From positions 1-7,452 of the forward strand of contig QWPU01000155.1 of assembly GCA_003671065.1 (NCBI GenBank): 7,452 nt of DNA, in the 5' to 3' direction. Position 1 is the stretch's first letter; each line of letters opens with the position of its first letter. Of the stretch, positions 5,751 to 7,452 are shown one piece after another. Source of the stretch: Planctomycetota bacterium (GTDB lineage Bacteria; Planctomycetota; Phycisphaerae; Phycisphaerales; SM1A02). The notes under the pieces were generated by a model, which was not told the origin of the DNA, ran no database searches, and saw only the letters and a program-made list of their open reading frames with translations. A program made the position numbers and the translations under genes.

Positions 5751-7046
5751 ATGCCAACCTTTGCCTTCGAAGCCATCAACAACGCCGGAAAGAAAACCAC
5801 GGGATCGATTGAAGCCGGTAGCGCGGAAGAAGCGATCAAGAAGGTCCGCGCGCAAGGGCTGTTTCCTAGCGGCGTGAAGGAGCAGAAGATTTCTGGCTCA
5901 GGCGGAGCGGTGGCCAAGAAGGTGCGCGACACCAAGAAGAAGAAGAAGGGTTTCAACTTCGTCATCGGTGGCGTGAGCACGAAGAAGTTGTGTCTCTTCA
6001 CTCGCCAGCTCTCGACGCTGCAAGATGCAGGCTTGCCGCTCTTGCGCTCGCTACAGATTCTCGAAAGCCAGCAGAAGCCAAGCGCGCTCAAGAATGTGTT
6101 GCAAGGTGTGGCTGAAGAAGTCGAGTCGGGTACGAGCCTCTCTGAATCGATGGCGAAGTTTCCGAAGGCGTTCGATCGTCTGTACACCAAGATGGTGGCG
6201 GCAGGCGAAGTCGGCGGTGTGCTCGATGTGATCTTGCAGCGCCTTGCTGACTTCATGGAGAAGGGGCAACGCCTCAAGCGACGCATCATCGGTGCGCTCA
6301 TCTATCCAACGGTCGTGATCTTCATCGCCGTGCTCATCGTCACGGGCATCATGTACTTCGTGATTCCGAAGTTCCAAGAAATCTTCGAAGACTTCGATGT
6401 CGAGCTGCCCAAGCTCACGCTCATGATGATCGACATCTCGAAGTGGATCGCAGGTACTTCTTCGAAAGACCAAGTCGTACCTGGTGTGATTTGGGTGTTA
6501 GCGTCGCCCGTCTTGATCTTCTTGTTCTTCAAGTTAGTACGAAAGACCGAGCCAGGGCGCGCGATTACCGACATCGTCATTCTGCGCGTTCCTGTGCTCG
6601 GCACCATGTTGCGCAAGACCGCCATCGCGCGCTTTACGCGCACGCTCGGCACGCTCATCAGTGCGGGTGTGCCGATTCTTGAAGCGATCATCATTACGCG
6701 TGATACCTCGGGCAACTATGTCTTCGAGAAGGCGCTCACGAAAGTGCACGACTCGATTCGCGAGGGCGAAACTTTTGCAGGCCCTTTGCGTGAATCGAAG
6801 GTGTGCGATCTCATCGTCGTGAACATGATCGACGTCGGCGAAGAGACAGGTGACCTCGATGTGATGCTCATGAAGATCGCGGACAACTACGACGAAGAAG
6901 TCGATGTCGCGGTTGCGAGTTTGCTGTCGCTGCTCGAACCATTCATGGTTGTTGTGCTCGGCGGCATCGTGCTCATGATTGTGCTTGCGTTGTTCCTTCC
7001 GCTCGTCAGCATGATTGAGTCGGTGTCGAATACATCCAAAAAGTAA
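5751..7046 (+). CDS. pilC: PilC/GspF-type inner-membrane platform protein
   Basis: This 431-residue polytopic membrane protein is the inner-membrane platform on which PilB/GspE and PilT ATPases act and from which the pilus or pseudopilus grows. It starts MPTFAFEAIN, like most PilC/GspF proteins, with an N-terminal cytoplasmic segment. A lysine-rich stretch at about 56-66 precedes two T2SSF repeats, roughly 77-205 and 286-418. The repeats carry the family hallmarks FTRQLSTLQDAGLPLLRSL and ARFTRTLGTLISAGVPILEA. Matching GEVGG (152-156) and GEETG (363-367) elements follow each. Hydrophobic helices lie at about 182-205, 244-262 and 397-419. The length is typical (about 400-430). ATG 5751 has only a weak upstream CGGAA, but the conserved N-terminus makes the start firm. 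It follows the second ATPase gene on the same strand and is followed 38 bases later by a pseudopilin gene. Whether the system is T4P or T2SS cannot be decided here. Confidence 0.95.
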   Translation: MPTFAFEAINNAGKKTTGSIEAGSAEEAIKKVRAQGLFPSGVKEQKISGSGGAVAKKVRDTKKKKKGFNFVIGGVSTKKLCLFTRQLSTLQDAGLPLLRSLQILESQQKPSALKNVLQGVAEEVESGTSLSESMAKFPKAFDRLYTKMVAAGEVGGVLDVILQRLADFMEKGQRLKRRIIGALIYPTVVIFIAVLIVTGIMYFVIPKFQEIFEDFDVELPKLTLMMIDISKWIAGTSSKDQVVPGVIWVLASPVLIFLFFKLVRKTEPGRAITDIVILRVPVLGTMLRKTAIARFTRTLGTLISAGVPILEAIIITRDTSGNYVFEKALTKVHDSIREGETFAGPLRESKVCDLIVVNMIDVGEETGDLDVMLMKIADNYDEEVDVAVASLLSLLEPFMVVVLGGIVLMIVLALFLPLVSMIESVSNTSKK

Positions 7047-7069
7047 GCGCGCGAAAGCAAAACTGAAGC

Positions 7070-7091
7070 ACGCATGAAATACGCATGAAAA
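7070..7091 (+). repeat. 11-bp direct duplication at the pseudopilin start
   Basis: ACGCATGAAAT at 7070-7080 is followed by ACGCATGAAAA at 7081-7091, identical at 10 of 11 positions. Each copy contains an ATG. The first (7074) opens only a four-residue frame (MKYA) whose TGA at 7086-7088 overlaps the ATG of the pseudopilin at 7085. The duplication may create translational coupling or may be neutral. Confidence 0.75.
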
Positions 7092-7452
7092 ACTCGACCA
7101 GTCACAACATCACTCCGTCTCGGCGAGGCTTTACGCTCACCGAACTTCTGACGGTGATTGCCATCATCGTGCTGCTCGTTGGTTCGCTGTTTGTTGCGAT
7201 TAGCGCTGTCACTCGGCGTGCGCAGATCACGAAGACACGCTTCTTGATGACAACGGTGTCATCAGCGTTGGGTCAGTTTCAAACTGATTTCGGCTACCTG
7301 CCGCCAGTGCTGATGGCGCGAAGTAGCGCGATGCCAGGAAGTCGCGGCTACGGGCGCGATGCGACCACGCTCAATCAACTCGCAGCGGGCAGCACGCTGC
7401 AACGCCAGCAGAATTGGCTCTCCTACACCACGCTCGGCGAGTTCTTGTTGGG
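7085..7452 (+). CDS. Type IV prepilin-like / GspG-like pseudopilin, 5' part (cut by window edge)
   Basis: The frame runs open from ATG 7085 to the right edge (122 codons seen). The N-terminus is a prepilin signal: a 15-residue basic leader ending RRG, then FTLTELLTVIAIIVLLVGSL. Gly15 is at the -1 cleavage site, Phe at +1 and Glu at +5. Prepilin peptidase would cut after Gly15 and N-methylate Phe16. The hydrophobic helix (16-38) anchors the subunit in the inner membrane and forms the filament core. It is followed by a polar amphipathic stretch (TRRAQITKTRFLMTTVSSAL) and FQTDFGYLPP at about 65-74, reminiscent of GspG-type pseudopilins. The rest of the visible globular domain is Ser/Gly/Gln-rich and not recognised. 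It follows pilC by 38 bases and is a likely substrate of the machine encoded upstream. Major versus minor pilin cannot be told from the fragment. Confidence 0.92.
   Translation, partial: MKNSTSHNITPSRRGFTLTELLTVIAIIVLLVGSLFVAISAVTRRAQITKTRFLMTTVSSALGQFQTDFGYLPPVLMARSSAMPGSRGYGRDATTLNQLAAGSTLQRQQNWLSYTTLGEFLL

Overview
The window is a type IV pilus / type II secretion-like (T4P/T2SS) motor locus, read left to right on the + strand. A truncated coenzyme A biosynthesis gene lies divergently at the left edge. The genome is moderately GC-rich, with strong C/G preference at third codon positions. The organism is a bacterium with a Gram-negative-type pilus or pseudopilus machine. The short-leader pseudopilin ending in RRG/FTLTELL, the stand-alone CoaB and the arrangement of two extension ATPases around a PilT would fit Planctomycetota (perhaps Phycisphaerae). 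That assignment is impressionistic, because no rRNA or other firm marker gene is present.

Layout: (1) 1-350, minus strand: N-terminal part of CoaB, phosphopantothenoylcysteine synthetase. (2) 351-469: divergent promoter region. (3) 470-2269: first PilB/GspE-type hexameric ATPase, best started at TTG 470. It has an intact-looking MshEN-type cyclic-di-GMP-binding N-terminus and a tandem TDKS repeat in its linker. (4) 2375-3496: PilT-type retraction ATPase with an altered AIRNLIRE motif and an extra CxxC. (5) 3497-3765: 269-base spacer with a 13-bp tandem repeat and an inverted repeat. (6) 3766-5601: second PilB/GspE-type ATPase with a diverged N-terminus. (7) 5602-5750: spacer with five 14-bp tandem repeats that begin inside the stop region of the preceding gene. 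(8) 5751-7046: PilC/GspF inner-membrane platform protein. (9) 7085 to the right edge: 5' part of a prepilin/pseudopilin gene.

By family knowledge, the two PilB/GspE ATPases would power addition of pilin subunits at the PilC/GspF platform, PilT would power their removal, and the pseudopilin at the right edge would be a substrate. Two assembly ATPases with different N-terminal sensor domains may give alternative modes of driving one platform, for example one cyclic-di-GMP-responsive and one not. No prepilin peptidase, secretin or PilM/N/O alignment genes are in the window.

The most notable features are the retained versus degenerate cyclic-di-GMP motifs in the two ATPases, the PilT motif change, and three short tandem arrays (12, 13 and 14 bp units) in one 4.7-kb stretch. 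One of these arrays forms a chain of stop-start-overlapping mini-reading frames. I see no mobile element, tRNA, rRNA, CRISPR array or convincing rho-independent terminator.
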